DNA of 64,000 nucleotides. Origin: Sycobia sp. Sy_11. Taxonomy: Eukaryota; Arthropoda; Insecta; Hymenoptera; Epichrysomallidae. A model generated the notes under the pieces. That model was not told the DNA's origin. It made no database searches and saw only the letters and a list, made by a program, of their open reading frames with translations. Where the stretch lies: assembly GCA_018907035.1 (NCBI GenBank), contig JACCIC010000027.1, forward strand, positions 1,225,501-1,289,500, written 5' to 3'. Of this stretch, positions 22,986-34,172 are shown one piece after another (the first letter of the stretch is position 1; each line of letters starts with the position of its first letter). The translations under genes and the position numbers were made by a program.

Positions 22986-23017
<32 letters not shown>
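22795..23017 (+). mobile_element. tRNA-derived SINE with poly(A) tail and 14-bp TSD
   Basis: The head resembles a tRNA gene. An A-box-like TGGCTCGATCGCTAGAGCG lies at 22806-22824 and a B-box-like GAGTTCAAATCCC at 22848-22860, spaced as in pol III promoters. A tRNA-unrelated body of about 125 bases and an A run of about 26 follow. The element is flanked by a perfect duplication of ATATAATAAACATA at 22781-22794 and 23018-23031, as made by LINE-type target-primed insertion. It sits in the Penelope relic. It is not a tRNA gene because no anticodon arm or acceptor pairing can be formed over the expected length. Confidence 0.85.
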
Positions 23018-23025
<8 letters not shown>

Positions 23026-23031
23026 AACATA

Positions 23032-23733
23032 ATATTATAAAATATAATAAACAAGATAAAGATATATCGCGCTTAAAAAAATTATAACAAATATTAATGG
23101 AGAATGAAATATTCATGAATATTTGAAGACTTAACTTCATTGAAAATTTTTTACTTGCAATATTCTATTTTTCGAATCTGCTACCTAAATTTAGCGATTT
23201 TAATTAAAAAATTCCCTCACAATACCGTACGTCCAATTCACATAAAATTGTATATTAATTTGTAAATAATAAACTATTATTATTTGTAACTTTCATTTGT
23301 AAAAAAATAAATTATTAACAATGCGAAAACGTTAAATTCTAAAACTTTGCAGAGCCAATTTTGTATGTAATCGAACTAAACGTTGGATCAAATCTATTAT
23401 TCAGACTTCGCAGTTAACATGTAAAATTATCCAAAAAAAAGACAGTAGAAATCGTCAATAGTCTTTGAATAGAAAACATATATCACACACATATTTTGTA
23501 AATTAATTGTAGTGTAATATATAAAAGAAAGTTGTTTCTAGCATACATGAGATTGTGACTTTACAATCATATGAACTATGAGTTAAAACTAAAAAAAATT
23601 TTTTTAGTCTAACTAGTAAATTTATTTTTCTTTCTTCAAATCAAACAAGGAACAAAATAAGAACAAATAAAAATCAAAATAAAAAGAAAAAATAAAACAT
23701 ACCACTGCGTAAGATGGAAATGATGTCGCACTG
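23032..23733. other. Non-coding AT-rich stretch
   Basis: No frame, repeat or RNA gene is recognised. Confidence 0.5.
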
Positions 23734-24063
23734 TTAGTTGTTTACCTCCAATTGATTGAACACATATACGCAAATTGTCATCTTGCAGAAAATGAATTCT
23801 TCAATATGTGTAAGTTTTATAGGTTTTCGATTCTTATCGAGATGACCAATCCTCTCACAAGTAAATTTGATTATACAAACTACCAGTCTCAGAGCCATCT
23901 TTTCATCCCCATTTTTATGTATGCATAATTCGTATTTGAACAATTTCTCGTCAAAGCTGTATTTTACATAGTAACCTATCTTATATACTACATGAAGTTG
24001 AAAAACATTCTCATTCTCACAGCTATCAATAATCTCACAGAATATTGCAGGACGGTTGAAAAA
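23734..24063 (-). CDS. Candidate terminal exon of an unidentified host gene
   Basis: A 109-codon open reading runs directly from a good 3' splice site (TTTATTTCAG, ending at 24064) to a TAA at 23734. It begins FFNRPAIFCEIIDSCENENV, continues YKIGYYVKYSFDEKLFKYEL and closes GHLDKNRKPIKLTHIEEFIF with a short tail. The balanced composition, with many C, H, D and R residues, is unlike chance frames in AT-rich DNA, and no retroelement motif is visible. No protein family was recognised. A faint similarity of LDKNRKPI to the end of acyl-CoA thioesterases is too short to use. The upstream exons would lie above 24.1 kb; none was found with confidence. Confidence 0.35.
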   Translation of the reverse strand, partial: FFNRPAIFCEIIDSCENENVFQLHVVYKIGYYVKYSFDEKLFKYELCIHKNGDEKMALRLVVCIIKFTCERIGHLDKNRKPIKLTHIEEFIFCKMTICVYVFNQLEVNN

Positions 24064-24662
24064 CTGAAATAAATTTCCTATTAGATATTATAGTGATCTT
24101 TAGAGAACAAATATCTTCCTTTTTTTGATATAAATATGAATGATGCAGGAAAAATATTAATTTAGTAGCATAAATATAAATCTGATTATAATAATTAATG
24201 TTAAGCGTGACTTATACAGCTCAATTATAAAAATACAATGACCTGTAAACTTTTATAAAGTTTTATTGTATTGAAGAAGATTAGAGAAAACAATAAAAAA
24301 ATTTTTTTGAAAAAACACTACTTATTACTAACAAGCACTATATATTATTTCACAAATAATTCTTCCCAAAATAGTTTTTTAAACAAAAAACTTATTTCAA
24401 AACCAATATTTTATCACCATGATAATCCGCTATTTATCAGCATCGGAAAAATTGTGTTCAGTGGCTCTTGGTCTTTGTTAATTATGATATATCATATGTA
24501 TATGCAAAATGCGGTTACACTTAACGATAAAAGTAAGGCTCTCATCGAGATAACTATTTGTCAGAATTGGAGAATAATTCAATCTTTATAATGTAAATCC
24601 ATTTTTCGTGTATATATAGGTGTGCAGACTTTTCTAAAACTGAAACAACAATAGTAGCAATA

Positions 24663-24930
24663 AATATGCAGCTAAATTCGCAAGAATATTTACGAATTAT
24701 TTCGAAGCGAACAGTAAAGAACCACATCCATGAAACTGGATTACAAAAGATATTTTTTCATCGCGTAACGAATTAAAATCTAGACTTTTTTTCAAGCTCT
24801 ATGTGGATGTTACTACGGAGTAGCGTTTACTCAATATTAAGAGTACAACCCTGATTACTATTACTAAACATTTTGCTAGGTGCTATAGAAACCGAAAATT
24901 CGAAGCCAAAGATAAAAAAGTTTATTTAAA
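24663..24930 (+). pseudogene. Tc1-like transposase fragment
   Basis: YLRIISKRTVKNHIHETGLQ resembles the Tc1 recognition helix block (SxRTVxRxLxExGL). After a frame change SRNELKSRLFFKLYVDVTTE resembles the KRNxxxRLxFAxxYxxxTxE block before the first catalytic aspartate. A possible RCYRNRKFEAKD later fits the RxPNxxxxxKN block. The catalytic aspartates are not preserved. The match is by motif order only. Confidence 0.4.
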
Positions 24931-25705
24931 ATATCAATATGACAATATAATCAATATGCAACATAATCAGTTCAGTTAATGATGGTAAGTCAGATATATT
25001 ATGAATAGTCCAGCATTAAATCTTCAATCTCTACGGAACTTATTTTAGAACTAATTATCTTGCTCAATTTGGAGTAAAATATCCATATGTAGGATTATAC
25101 AATATCTGATATAGAAATTTCATTAGGTAAAAAAAGAAAACATTACAAATTTTTTAGGTTGTATTTCTTAGAATTGCATAAAGAACGGTAGCTGCTAAAA
25201 ATTACTGCATAACCAATCTGACAACTAGAATCATAAAATTTCAACAAGTTTTTTTCAAATTCTCGATATGTTTGTTTTTTACAAAAATGCAGTATGACAA
25301 CATTTTCGAAAATGTTTTCCTCGAGAATTATTTTTTCCCTATACAAATATTGTAAATGCACAATTAGGCGTTGCATTTCCATACGAAAACCGAGTGTTCG
25401 CACGTTGTACCGAAAGTGTACGAGGGAGAAGAAGGAAGAACCGAGAAGAAAGGTACTCTCTCAATCATCAGCCTTCGATTAACGTGGATGCCACTGTTAA
25501 CCGACATCGAATCCATCAGAAAGAATGAGCTGCTCGAACTACGTTTACTACGAGAAGACTCTTTACGCCCGTCCGTAGCTAATTACCATCAGGCAAGCCA
25601 TCTAGCGGTATGTGTTCAGCCACCAGGTGTCCCGATTCCATTTCTGCTGACATTTCGAGGTCGCACTACCATACGCAGGGTGCATGAGAATGAGCACAAG
25701 AGATA

Positions 25706-25707
25706 GA

Positions 25708-25745
<38 letters not shown>
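25706..25745. repeat. (GA)n microsatellite
   Basis: An almost uninterrupted GA run. Confidence 0.95.
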
Positions 25746-25752
<7 letters not shown>

Positions 25753-26689
25753 AGGCCTTCTGCAACATTCTGAACGTTTCGGCGATCGATATTTCATTTC
25801 ATGCACAAAATTTAATGCTACATTTTTGTGGAATAATTTTAGACATTAGAAAACCTGAAGACAACTTTTCTTTATTCACAAAACACAAGCGTAACTATAT
25901 GGCAAATGAAGATAATTGCGTGGAATTTGGCACAGACAACTTTGACAGTACCACTAACTTAAAAATAAAAACATTTGTTCGAATCGATAATACCCGGAGG
26001 TTTGAATTGAAAAGTCTTACTCACATTTGTACACGGTAATATGAGGGAAATTTTAGAAAATATTCATATTTTAAGAAATCGCAATAATATAAATTTAGTA
26101 CTATAATCAAGTAAATTAGACAAAATTTTATCACTCTTTTTTAATATAAAGTTGTTCTTTACATTTAAAATTGAGTATTATATTAATATTATATAAATAT
26201 TATAGTAGAATGGAGTAGAATAGATATAATAATTTGGTTTCTTTTTATTTTCGTGTAGATTAAATTATTTAAATGTAATAAAAATATATTCCTCTTTATT
26301 GGTTTTACATTCAATACACGAGATTCTACAATTCTATGTTTAATTAAACTAATTTTTAATTAAATTAATCTATAAGAACATTTATTAATTTACATATTAA
26401 TGTTATAATGCCTGAGGCACTTATTCTAAATTACATTTGAACATTAGCGAGTTCCCCAGCAAAGAGGACAAAGGAAATCCATCTGCCTATGAAGAGTCTA
26501 GTAAAGATAACTGCAGCGTCAGCGCAGTTAATGATTCCTAACTGTTGGGAAATCATAAATAGAACACACTCTCTACAATCTCCTAATTTCAGAATTATCG
26601 CTAAATATATGATTGTCAATCCATGCATGCGCATCACAGTATCATTGATGTTCGCCTTGTGGGAGTACTTTCTAATCTTAGAGATATGA

Positions 26690-26692
<3 letters not shown>

Positions 26693-26732
<40 letters not shown>
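26693..26732. repeat. (CT)n microsatellite
   Basis: An uninterrupted CT run. Confidence 0.95.
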
Positions 26733-26738
<6 letters not shown>

Positions 26739-28719
26739 GCCAGATTCTTCAACAATCTGATAATCAAGTTCCAATACGAGATTCACCATGAGACAAAGTC
26801 ATCAGCCTTATGAAGTCCCTCGATGGTCGAGAAATATAGCTCTTCTTTTACTGTGAATCCTACCCAACGTGCAGCTCCGTCTATCTTCCACCACTTATGG
26901 ATATCAATTAGATAACAGTAGAACACTCCATTACATGTTACCTGTTTTTAGCATCCATAAATATCAAATCAAAAGTAGTAATCAAACACCGATTATTCCC
27001 CGTACTTCGCACATGAGCCTATTGCCCGAATGGAGAAGCATTAACCAATGGGCTTATGCTATGCCCGAACCTCCCTAATTGGTACGGGCATGGAAATAGC
27101 CCATTAGTATTATTAGGAAACGTGAGCATATATCTAATAGCAGAACTACATTATCTGCGAAAACCATAATGCCAACAAAAGTGATCTTGAATCTTGCACT
27201 GGATTTCTAAGGTAATAATCAGAGTAGGTGGCAAGTAATCCATGATGATTTTGAAAAGAACTAGGGAAAAAGAGTCCGAGGTGTAGACTTCCATCCTATA
27301 CCAAATAACATTATCGAACTTTCTTGGAAATGTAGATGGTCTTAAAAAAAAATAAATGGTCTGAGATTTGACCAGAGTATACATTAGATTCACTACCCGC
27401 ACTAATATATCGGTGGGTATAGATCATAACTGAAGGATAGTTTGTCCATCTATCCGTGAAGACATGCCCGAAGGTAGTAGGTATACCCAATTCTCTTAAG
27501 GCGCCCTTAAATCCAAGATGCCATCTTGTTGAGGCTTCCTATGCAGGTTTGGGCTGGTGCGGTAGCTAGCTGCATAACGATAGTCTTACCATGGAATACT
27601 TTAGTGTCCTTTTCCTTTTTAAAATACTATATATTTAAAATTACTGAAAGATATCAATATGTAAATTTTAAAATTTTTACTTGTGTATTTGTTCTATCTA
27701 TTTAATTTGTATTTCTTACTCTATTGTTATTTTAAATTACTTCATTCTTTGTATCTTATATCAAACTGAATATTCTTATAATAACTGTAGTAGATTTTCC
27801 TACGGTAAACTGAATATTAATCCAATTAACTTAATTTTAATTCTAATTTAATTCTAGAATATTAATTTAATATAATCACTTGAAAAAGTCAAATATTCGA
27901 AGATGAAACAAAATGTTGCGAAGAAGACATGGCACGATACTACAGAAAACAATTAATTACTATAAATTAAATTATAAATCTAATTATAAATATATTTAAA
28001 TACATGAGTTGTAAAAAAAATGTATGTCGACGCTCAAATATATCTTTCAAAGTCATTTACGTATGTGCTAATGTCGCACATTTCAACTTTCTCATTTTTT
28101 ATTAAATTTTCGCTATTTATTAATTTCGCTAATTTAAAGAATTACTTTCAAAACTATACAGAAAATTCAAAGATATGCAGATAAATGGTTGCAAATAAAC
28201 AATATTAACATCATGCATCAGTAATTCGTGTATTAAATTATAAATCTTGCTTTTGATTTATGTTATTATTACTCAATGATAACAAAGCTGTTATGATTTT
28301 CTTTTTGCGTTTTTTAATAAGTGTGACATCCTATCAATCTAGTCAGAGTTTTAATCTTGGTCAAATTCCTCTAAGGAATAATTCCTTTTTTCATACATTG
28401 TATTCATTCGTATTATTTGATGTACAAAATATACATGAAGTCTTGCTTTTCGCGCTTCAACATGCCAGCAGAAAATGAAGTCGTTGCCCGACGGATAACT
28501 CTAATCAGAAAATGCTCAAATGAGAGCAATAAACTGTAAACTAATGGATCAAATTATATAAACATTGTTAAAGCGATGACCATGTTCTCTGCTACCATTT
28601 ATAAAAATAAATCAGCTTGTAATCGCTGGATTGACCGGTACATATATTAATAATATAATGTACAACATTATAAATTAATAATTACAATTAACTTTATGAA
28701 CTCATTCTATTACAAATTA

Positions 28720-29979
28720 TTAAGAGTGTGAATAAGTCTTTCCCGTTTTTTGTAAGAGATGGCGCCACCAATACTGTGCGAGTATTCAATGGTTACATAT
28801 GTCATAATCAAAGCTTATTCATATGTCAACAATTCCATACTAACAAATTTTTGATATCGTGAAAATGTCGAAATTTGAGCCGAGTCGACGTCATTTGCGG
28901 GAAGTTTCACTTTATTGGTTCAATTTGAAGAAATCTGCTGCCGAGACGCATCGATTGCTTCAGGAGGCTTATGGAGAAGGTTGTGTCGATGATTCAAGTG
29001 TTCGCGGATGGTTTCGACGCTTCAAAAGCGGTGATTTCGACGTGGAAGACAAGGAGCGTTCCGGGCGGCCGCAAATCTTTGAAGATCGAGAATTGGCGAC
29101 TTTGCTTGATGAAGATTCTTGTCAAACGCAAGAAGAACTTGCTGAAGCATTGGAAGTTGACCGAACAACCATTTCCAAGCGTTTGAAAGCCATGGGAATG
29201 ATCCAAAAGCAAGGAAATTGGGTGCCGTACGAACTGAAGCTGAGAGACGTCGAACGGCGTTTTTTCACTTGCGAACAGCTGCTTCAGCGACATAAAAGAA
29301 AGGGTTTTCTGCATCGTATCGTGACTGGCGATGAAAAGTGGATACGTTACGATAATCCGAAGCGAAGAAAATCATGGGGACTACCCGGCCATGCATCATC
29401 ATCGACGGCCAAGCCAAATATTCATGGCGCCAAGCTCATACTCTGTATATGGTGGGACCAGCTAGGTGTGGTTTACTATGAGCTTCTGAAACCGAATGAA
29501 AGGATCACAGGCGAGGTCTATCGACGACAATTGATGCGTTTGAGCCGCGCACTGCGAGAAAAACGGCCACAATACTCTGACAGGCACGACAAAGTTATTT
29601 TGCAACATGACAATGCTCGCCCACATGTTGCACCGCCGGTGAAAACATACTTAGAAACGCTCAAATGGGAAGTCCTACCCCACCCGCCGTATAGTCCAGA
29701 CGTTGCTCCGTCTGATTACCATCTCTTCAGATCGATGACGCATGGCCTGGCTGACCAGCACTTCCATTCCTACGAGGAAGCCAAAAAATGGGTGGATGAC
29801 TGGATAGAGGCCAAACCGGTCGAATTTTTTCGCAACGGGATTCGTATGTTGCCAGAAAGATGGGAAAAAGTTGTAGCTAGCGATGGCCAATACTTTCAAT
29901 AATTCATTTGTAACCATTTTTTCACAATAAAGGCTCAAAATTTGAAAAAAAAACGGGAAAGACTTATTCACATACCTGA
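28720..29979 (+). mobile_element. Mariner element with intact transposase
   Basis: Terminal inverted repeats (TTAAGAGTGTGAATAAG at the left, its imperfect complement ending ATACCTGA at the right) lie in a TA duplication at 28718-28719 and 29980-29981. Length is 1260 bases. The 5' untranslated part lacks about 25 bases present in the sister copy at 10384-11668. The two copies are otherwise almost identical, so both inserted recently relative to the other repeats here. Confidence 0.95.
28865..29902 (+). CDS. Mariner transposase (D34D), full length
   Basis: This 345-codon enzyme is uninterrupted and has the usual mariner length. It would bind the element's terminal repeats and catalyse cut-and-paste transposition into TA. 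Residues 1-60 form the first helix-turn-helix (VRGWFRRFKSGDFDVEDKER), and EELAEALEVDRTTISKRLKA is the second. The WVPYEL linker motif follows. The catalytic triad is visible: aspartate in VTGDEKWIRYD, aspartate in LQHDNARPH, and aspartate in APSDYHLFRS, with 34 residues between the last two. The ATG at 28865 is chosen over an in-frame GTG two codons upstream because it matches family starts. A polyadenylation-like AATAAA occurs about 25 bases after the stop. Nothing in the frame explains inactivity, but activity is not proven. Confidence 0.95.
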   Translation: MSKFEPSRRHLREVSLYWFNLKKSAAETHRLLQEAYGEGCVDDSSVRGWFRRFKSGDFDVEDKERSGRPQIFEDRELATLLDEDSCQTQEELAEALEVDRTTISKRLKAMGMIQKQGNWVPYELKLRDVERRFFTCEQLLQRHKRKGFLHRIVTGDEKWIRYDNPKRRKSWGLPGHASSSTAKPNIHGAKLILCIWWDQLGVVYYELLKPNERITGEVYRRQLMRLSRALREKRPQYSDRHDKVILQHDNARPHVAPPVKTYLETLKWEVLPHPPYSPDVAPSDYHLFRSMTHGLADQHFHSYEEAKKWVDDWIEAKPVEFFRNGIRMLPERWEKVVASDGQYFQ

Positions 29980-30839
29980 TAATATTTGTAAATTAACATT
30001 CGTAAACAACTTTCTAATAAACAACATATGGTCAATTATATGAAATGTAGCAAAGGTCTGGCAAGTAATTATTATTTATAATATTTCAATCAAAAGAATT
30101 AAGATCAATAATTTCTATTTATAAAATAATGCAACCAACAAAAGGGTAAAATATTAAAGAGTATCACAATTTCTTTATTAGAAATATAACTGCTGTGATT
30201 TAGAATAATTTATTATCATTTTTAAATAACACCAGATCTTAAAGTCATTGGCTTTCGTGAAATAAATCGTATATTTAAAGCTAATGCTTATTCAGAACAT
30301 ATAAATGTAATACACAATATTATTTAGTAATTTCTAATTTATAAATTAAAATTCATAATTTAATGCGCATTAAAAATATGACAGACTAGTTTAAATCAAA
30401 TCAATTTTTTTATAAACTAAGAAAGAATTTTATATTAATATTAATAATATTTATTAGTAAATGAGTACTCGTATCGAAATCTTTTATAACTTAATTAAAC
30501 TAAATTCTGGCAAATAATCTTATACCTCTCCATATTGAATCACAAAAAACTCACGATACGTGAGAGGTAAATTACCTAATTTAACTCATAATATAAAAAG
30601 ACGATCGTTCCATGCCCATCAATCTGGACACAGGGTCCACATACAAACGTTATATTTGCCACACATTCTTTTTTCAGAAAATAGTGTTAAATTTTACTAT
30701 TCAAATCTTTAGAATACATTCCAACTACTGATCTTAGATACAAAAAATTATAGTAATTGACGTAGAATTACATGGTGCCGTCGTACACTCTAAAATTCAA
30801 GTAAGTTGAATAAGTTACAATATTTTTCTCATGATGTTG

Positions 30840-31010
30840 TTAAAGGATGCCTACAAGCTGGGAGTGAAATAATTATTTCACCATTGTTTAAGCCTTTTGT
30901 TATCCTTGAAAAGGAACAATTAGACCGATCCGCCTAACGGGGCGGTATCGTGGTGGCGTGCGGAGAAGGACCCGGTAATGGGGAGGCCTGAACATCCTTT
31001 TGCCCTTACT
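30840..31010. other. GC-rich conserved-looking patch
   Basis: About 170 bases with balanced composition, including GGATGCCTACAAGCTGGGAG and CGTGCGGAGAAGGACCCGGT, stand out from the AT-rich surroundings. No open frame or known RNA was recognised. It may be the end of a non-LTR element or a structured RNA. Confidence 0.25.
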
Positions 31011-31399
31011 TAGTAACTGCAAAATAAGATGTCTCTACATAATAAAAATCAGTAAAACTGTTCTAAATGATAGATAAAAGCCTTTTTTACTTATAAATCC
31101 TAGCGTACTCTCATAAAGCCTTATCTAGAAACAAATCAATTTTTTATAATTGTCAAAATTTGCAAAATTCATATTGTGGCACATTCATTTTAGATATACG
31201 TAAAGCTGGAAAACGTTTTTCTTACTCTTAACTTTCTTATTGTTTTACTTTTATTTTTACAATTCAATAAACATTCTATCCAACTTACATATTACAGAAG
31301 ACACATTATATATAGAGTGTACCAGTAAGTATTTCGCATTTTTTCCAAAATGTGAGGTTTTATTATGAAAATATAGTTACATAACCTTTGTTCAAAGTA

Positions 31400-31720
31400 T
31401 CGTCCATTAGAGACCAGCAGGCTCTACTATTCCAACCAATCTGGTTGCGTGGCACTACGTTAATGAACCAGCGGCTTCACTAAAACTCGTCTTTTTTCCT
31501 AGTGAGACTTGACCCTGATTGCGCGGCGCTCCGTTAAAGACCAGCGGCTTCACCAAAAATTGTGACGCTCCATTAATGACCAATAGCCTTACGATTCCTC
31601 AAGCAAGATCCTGGGTATGCAGCGCTCGGTTAAAGCTCAGCGATCTCATTCCTAGCCCTAAAAAAAGTCGTGATCCTGATTGCGCGGCACTCCGTTAAAG
31701 ACCAGCAGCCTTCGTTCGTT
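31400..31720 (+). repeat. Imperfect tandem repeat with CTCCGTTAAAGACCAGC motif
   Basis: Five spaced copies of a motif approximating GCGCGGCACTCCGTTAAAGA followed by CCAGCGGCTTCAC are seen, the second and fifth being the best. Spacing varies from about 40 to 110 bases, so it is not a simple minisatellite. It could be part of a decayed LTR; the gypsy LTRs here also repeat a GGCGCTCC motif. Confidence 0.5.
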
Positions 31721-33663
31721 TTCCACACTCCCTCCAACTCCAGTAAAATAATACATAATATTTATACATTATTTAGACTTTTTGAAAGATTTTGTGAGGA
31801 CCTTTATAAAAAATTGCGATAGTCGATCAGTCAAATTGCAAAGAAGTATCGTTATTATATAGGTGTGACATATCTATTATACTGTTTTTAAATAGGTAAT
31901 ATTCTACTCGTAATCGACTTTTACCACTCTTAATACACAATTTTATCGAATTTTGGAATTATCAAAATATTAATCATAAATCCCATGTATCGGTGCCTAA
32001 TCAATATTAATGTGTTTAACGAGCTCTCAAAATTCACTGTATTTCATTTCATTTCGAGCTGCCATTCATACATTTTTTCAGGATCTAGCTTAAGCATATT
32101 GATACTTTCGGCGTCATTTACGTTATGGGAACAAAAACTTTATGTTTTTTAATTGCAGGTAGAATTCTTCTATTTTTTAGTTAGGTCTATTTTCATTAGC
32201 TTAATCGCTCCATGGTTTACTCAAATAATAGACATAAAATAATTATGAAATACGCTAACTGTATATTTCCCTATGAAAATACGTGTTTTCGGAAATGAGT
32301 GAGTAAGCTGTTAAGACAGCATATATTTCGTCTTGTATGCAAGTTATGCATATACAATTATGTGAGGGGAGTATGACACTTATATTTCTTTGCGAAAGAC
32401 TAGGAAAATCTAGCAATTTTTGCAATATCCCTAAAATTTTGGAAATTTTAAATAGTATAACAATATTACTTGAGTCAAATTTTGATTTGTTTTATCTTTA
32501 TCCACCCATAAGGAGTAACCATGAACACAAAAACACATAAACAGAATTTTCACAAACTGTATTAAATTCGACAAAAATAGGCCCGTATTAAAAGACATTC
32601 TAAGGAACTCCTCACGTTCATCTCTAAATCGCAATTGAGCACTGTTTATGAAAAATGTTTTTACTGTTCATTTGTGCCTGGCTTATTATCAACAGTTGAA
32701 CATAAAGAACGATGGATCAAACTAGTTTTATCTTTTTACATACTGTAGTTCCAAGGACAAAGTGACTGATTACATCAATTTGATGACTCACTTGGACGTA
32801 CTAGAAAGTTTCTAATTGTAGACTGATGCAAAACAGATATATAAGATAGATGTTACAGATAAATATAGAGATAATGCAATTGGTCAATCTTCATAATCAT
32901 CATACAAATCAATAACTACCTCTACATCTGTCATATTATTTCTGGACCAGAGATGAGTACTACTTATCTCTACTTGGAACCTACTGTACTGGTAGATAGG
33001 TTGTTGGGTCCAAACCATAAAGATGTTAAGAATAGAGTACGCTAGTCCTAACTAGTGATCCTATAAGTAGTGATTGTCACCTATGTGACAGTCATTGATT
33101 GGCTAACGTTTGTTTGTCTCTAAACCGGAAATGAAGAGCATATAGTGCGAAAGTAGAGCTTGACTAGACAGAAAAAAGTATACATGAGAGTAAGTTTAAA
33201 AGAGAAAGAATGCCATAAATTGCCGTCAAGAAGTAGCAGAATAATTTAAAGCAGCATTGAATATTTATTGAATAGTAGTTTGTAATTATTGTAATTAAAT
33301 AGTACATTGTGTGTCACATACTATTTTCCCATACGAGGGCGCTTTTTCTTTCTCAAAGAAATGCACAAAAAATTGAACGGCAAAGTCACAGAATTAAAGA
33401 ATGTTAATCCCCCCTCCATGTGTTAGCCATGCTTAGATAGAGCAAGCAAGTATAAAATCTAAAGGTCCAAATGATACTCGCTCTGAAATAAGTTGCCCTA
33501 ACATTAAATGTAATTCGTTGGGTTTAAAAAAAATATAATATTATCGGTTTTTTCTTAAGACTATACGTGCAATTTACTTGAATTCAATAAAATAAAATTA
33601 AATAATTTCCTCTTATTTGGAAATTAATATATTATGTTAAGAAGAGATATAGGATTGGGTGAT

Positions 33664-33712
33664 GGGGGTACAGGGGGCAAAACCCCCGCCGGGGGTTGGG
33701 GGCGGAGCCCCC
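33664..33712. repeat. G-rich double hairpin / quadruplex-prone tract
   Basis: GGGGG at 33673-33677 pairs with CCCCC at 33683-33687 across a CAAAA loop. GGGGGC at 33698-33703 pairs with GCCCCC at 33707-33712 across GGA. Runs of five G recur, so a G-quadruplex is also possible. No promoter or gene adjoins it. Confidence 0.7.
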
Positions 33713-34080
33713 CTTTTCTATAAATAAATAAGACTAATCAATTGATGATTATAAGTTTGTTAATAATCTACGCTCAAATTAAAATTTTAAAATATTTAAT
33801 AGCATAATAAATAGAATTTTAAATTAAAACTAATTAAAAAAAAAGATATAGATAATTTTTAATACTTAAAAAACATAAAAATTTTTATAATAAATTTGAG
33901 ATAGAATAAGAATCTTATTTCATTTTAAAATCTTGAATACCTAACTCAAAAGTGCAAAAAAAAGATCGAACCCGCGGTCGACTGACGCATATACTCGTAA
34001 GTCTAAACATCGTAAATGCCAGATGTTGCTCAGGCACGGAAAACTGAGAATCCTACCGGACTACACGGTTACGTTCATTC

Positions 34081-34172
34081 ACTTTTCCTCCCAAGGGAGG
34101 AAAAGTAAAATTCTGCTTTCTAATTGGTCGGGAATCGGTCATAAACACTTTTCCTCCCTAGGGAGGAAAAGT
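34081..34172. repeat. Pair of 26-bp palindromes
   Basis: ACTTTTCCTCCC and its exact complement GGGAGGAAAAGT flank AA at 34081-34106. The same arms flank TA at 34147-34172, which makes the second a perfect 26-base palindrome. The two lie 66 bases apart in the middle of the inverted-repeat element. Confidence 0.9.

Larger units (their letters stand above)
24931..28717. other. No recognised gene; two dinucleotide arrays
   Basis: Mostly AT-rich sequence. It includes a GA array at 25706-25745 and a CT array at 26693-26732. A minus-strand frame at 25143-25403 (86 codons) has fairly protein-like composition but no recognisable motif or splice context. Around 27.0-27.6 kb the base composition is more balanced and may be a decayed transposon, but no family can be named. 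Confidence 0.4.
29982..33009. other. No recognised gene; GC patch and imperfect repeats inside
   Basis: AT-rich sequence. Exceptions are a GC-rich patch at 30840-31010 with AACGGGGCGGTATCGTGGTG, and imperfect repeats at 31400-31720, both listed separately. A minus-strand frame at 32431-32634 is charged at its start (RFRDEREEFLRMS) but short, and no family was recognised. Confidence 0.4.

Noticed and set aside
33955..34035. A tRNA-like sequence on the minus strand (GGGTTCGATC box B-like)
   Set aside because: Only the B-box-like part is convincing. The A box and acceptor stem could not be placed.
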